Assembly (NCBI GenBank): GCA_021788515.1
Contig: JAJYKN010000066.1
Coordinates: forward strand, 1-7,012
DNA from: Nitrospirota bacterium
GTDB taxonomy: Bacteria; Nitrospirota; UBA9217
DNA length: 7,012 nt
Direction: 5' to 3'
Below the pieces are notes generated by a model. That model worked only from the letters and a program-made list of their open reading frames with translations. It did no database searches and was not told where the DNA came from. The position numbers and the translations under genes were made by a program. Below, one piece after another: positions 6,723 through 7,012 of the stretch (the stretch's first letter is position 1; every line of letters starts with the position of its first letter).

Positions 6723-7012
6723 TATAAAAACCCGGCAGGAGTCCCTGTCCCGATCGATTCCAGCACCTCATTCGGCAATTTCCAGCGCATGGTCGAGGCC
6801 GACGAAGGACAGATCAGCCAGGTGATACAGAACATCGTCCTGAACGCTGATCAGGCAATGCCAATGGGCGGACAGGTGATGATCAACGCGCGAAACGCAG
6901 AGGTCCCTTGTCCGGACCTGCCGCAGGGTCTGGAAAAGGGAACGTTTGTCAGGATTGCGATAAGCGACACCGGCATCGGCATCTCCGGGCAGTGCCTCGG
7001 AAAGATCTTCGA
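6723..7012 (+). pseudogene. Histidine kinase remnant: ATPase domain only, 5'-truncated, runs off the window
   Basis: Plus-strand codons translate into the start of a Bergerat-fold HATPase domain. They include an N-box (DEGQISQVIQNIVLNADQAM, about 6798-6857) and a G1 box (ISDTGIGI, about 6960-6983), ending in a GKIF segment at the window edge. This resembles PAS-type sensor kinases of environmental proteobacteria. A complete kinase has a HisKA helix pair with the phosphoacceptor His directly upstream, but an in-frame TGA lies at 6720-6722 and the DNA before about 6730 is AT-rich and non-coding in all plus frames. The only in-frame ATG (6789) falls at the edge of the domain and has no ribosome site. 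The gene therefore looks truncated at its 5' end and is probably not functional as a kinase. A separately expressed ATPase fragment is less likely. The 3' part lies outside the window. Confidence 0.6.

Overview
The window looks like chromosomal DNA from a moderately GC-rich Gram-negative bacterium. The acetate-symporter operon type, a sigma-54-type promoter, the style of the histidine-kinase fragment and the AT-rich heptamer repeats would fit the Desulfobacterota/Desulfuromonadota or Nitrospirota kind of lineage. That placement is inference only; the window holds no phylogenetic marker.

Layout. Most of the window (about 5060 down to 104) is one minus-strand operon. In transcription order it holds a sigma-54-like promoter (5045-5060), a cNMP-binding/CBS/DUF294 nucleotidyltransferase regulator (to 3096), a DEDDh exonuclease of the DnaQ/Pol III epsilon type (3035-2334), a small DUF485 membrane protein (2303-1992), an ActP-type sodium/acetate symporter (1990-203) and a strong hairpin with a T-rich tail (165-104). 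The DUF485 stop and the symporter start are one base apart, so those two are very probably translationally coupled. A 418-base AT-rich gap (5034-5451) holds the promoter and several small repeats but no convincing gene. Beyond it, also on the minus strand, is a HI0933/BaiN-like flavoprotein (6636-5452). On the plus strand the right edge holds the ATP-binding part of a histidine kinase whose dimerisation/phosphoacceptor part is missing.

How the genes fit together. The symporter with its DUF485 partner would import acetate or a similar short carboxylate. The DUF294 protein combines a nucleotide-sensor-like domain, a CBS pair and a GlnD-like nucleotidyltransferase domain. It is a plausible sensor or modifier tied to carbon-uptake state, and the exonuclease is its usual but functionally unexplained companion. 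The flavoprotein and the kinase remnant are unrelated to this operon as far as the sequence shows.

No clearly novel multi-gene defence or mobile system is visible. The points most worth a second look are the sigma-54 promoter that revises the start of the first gene, a roughly 88-residue lysine/alanine-rich coiled-coil insertion in a predicted periplasmic loop of the symporter, the non-canonical cNMP pocket, and the truncated kinase at an abrupt composition change.
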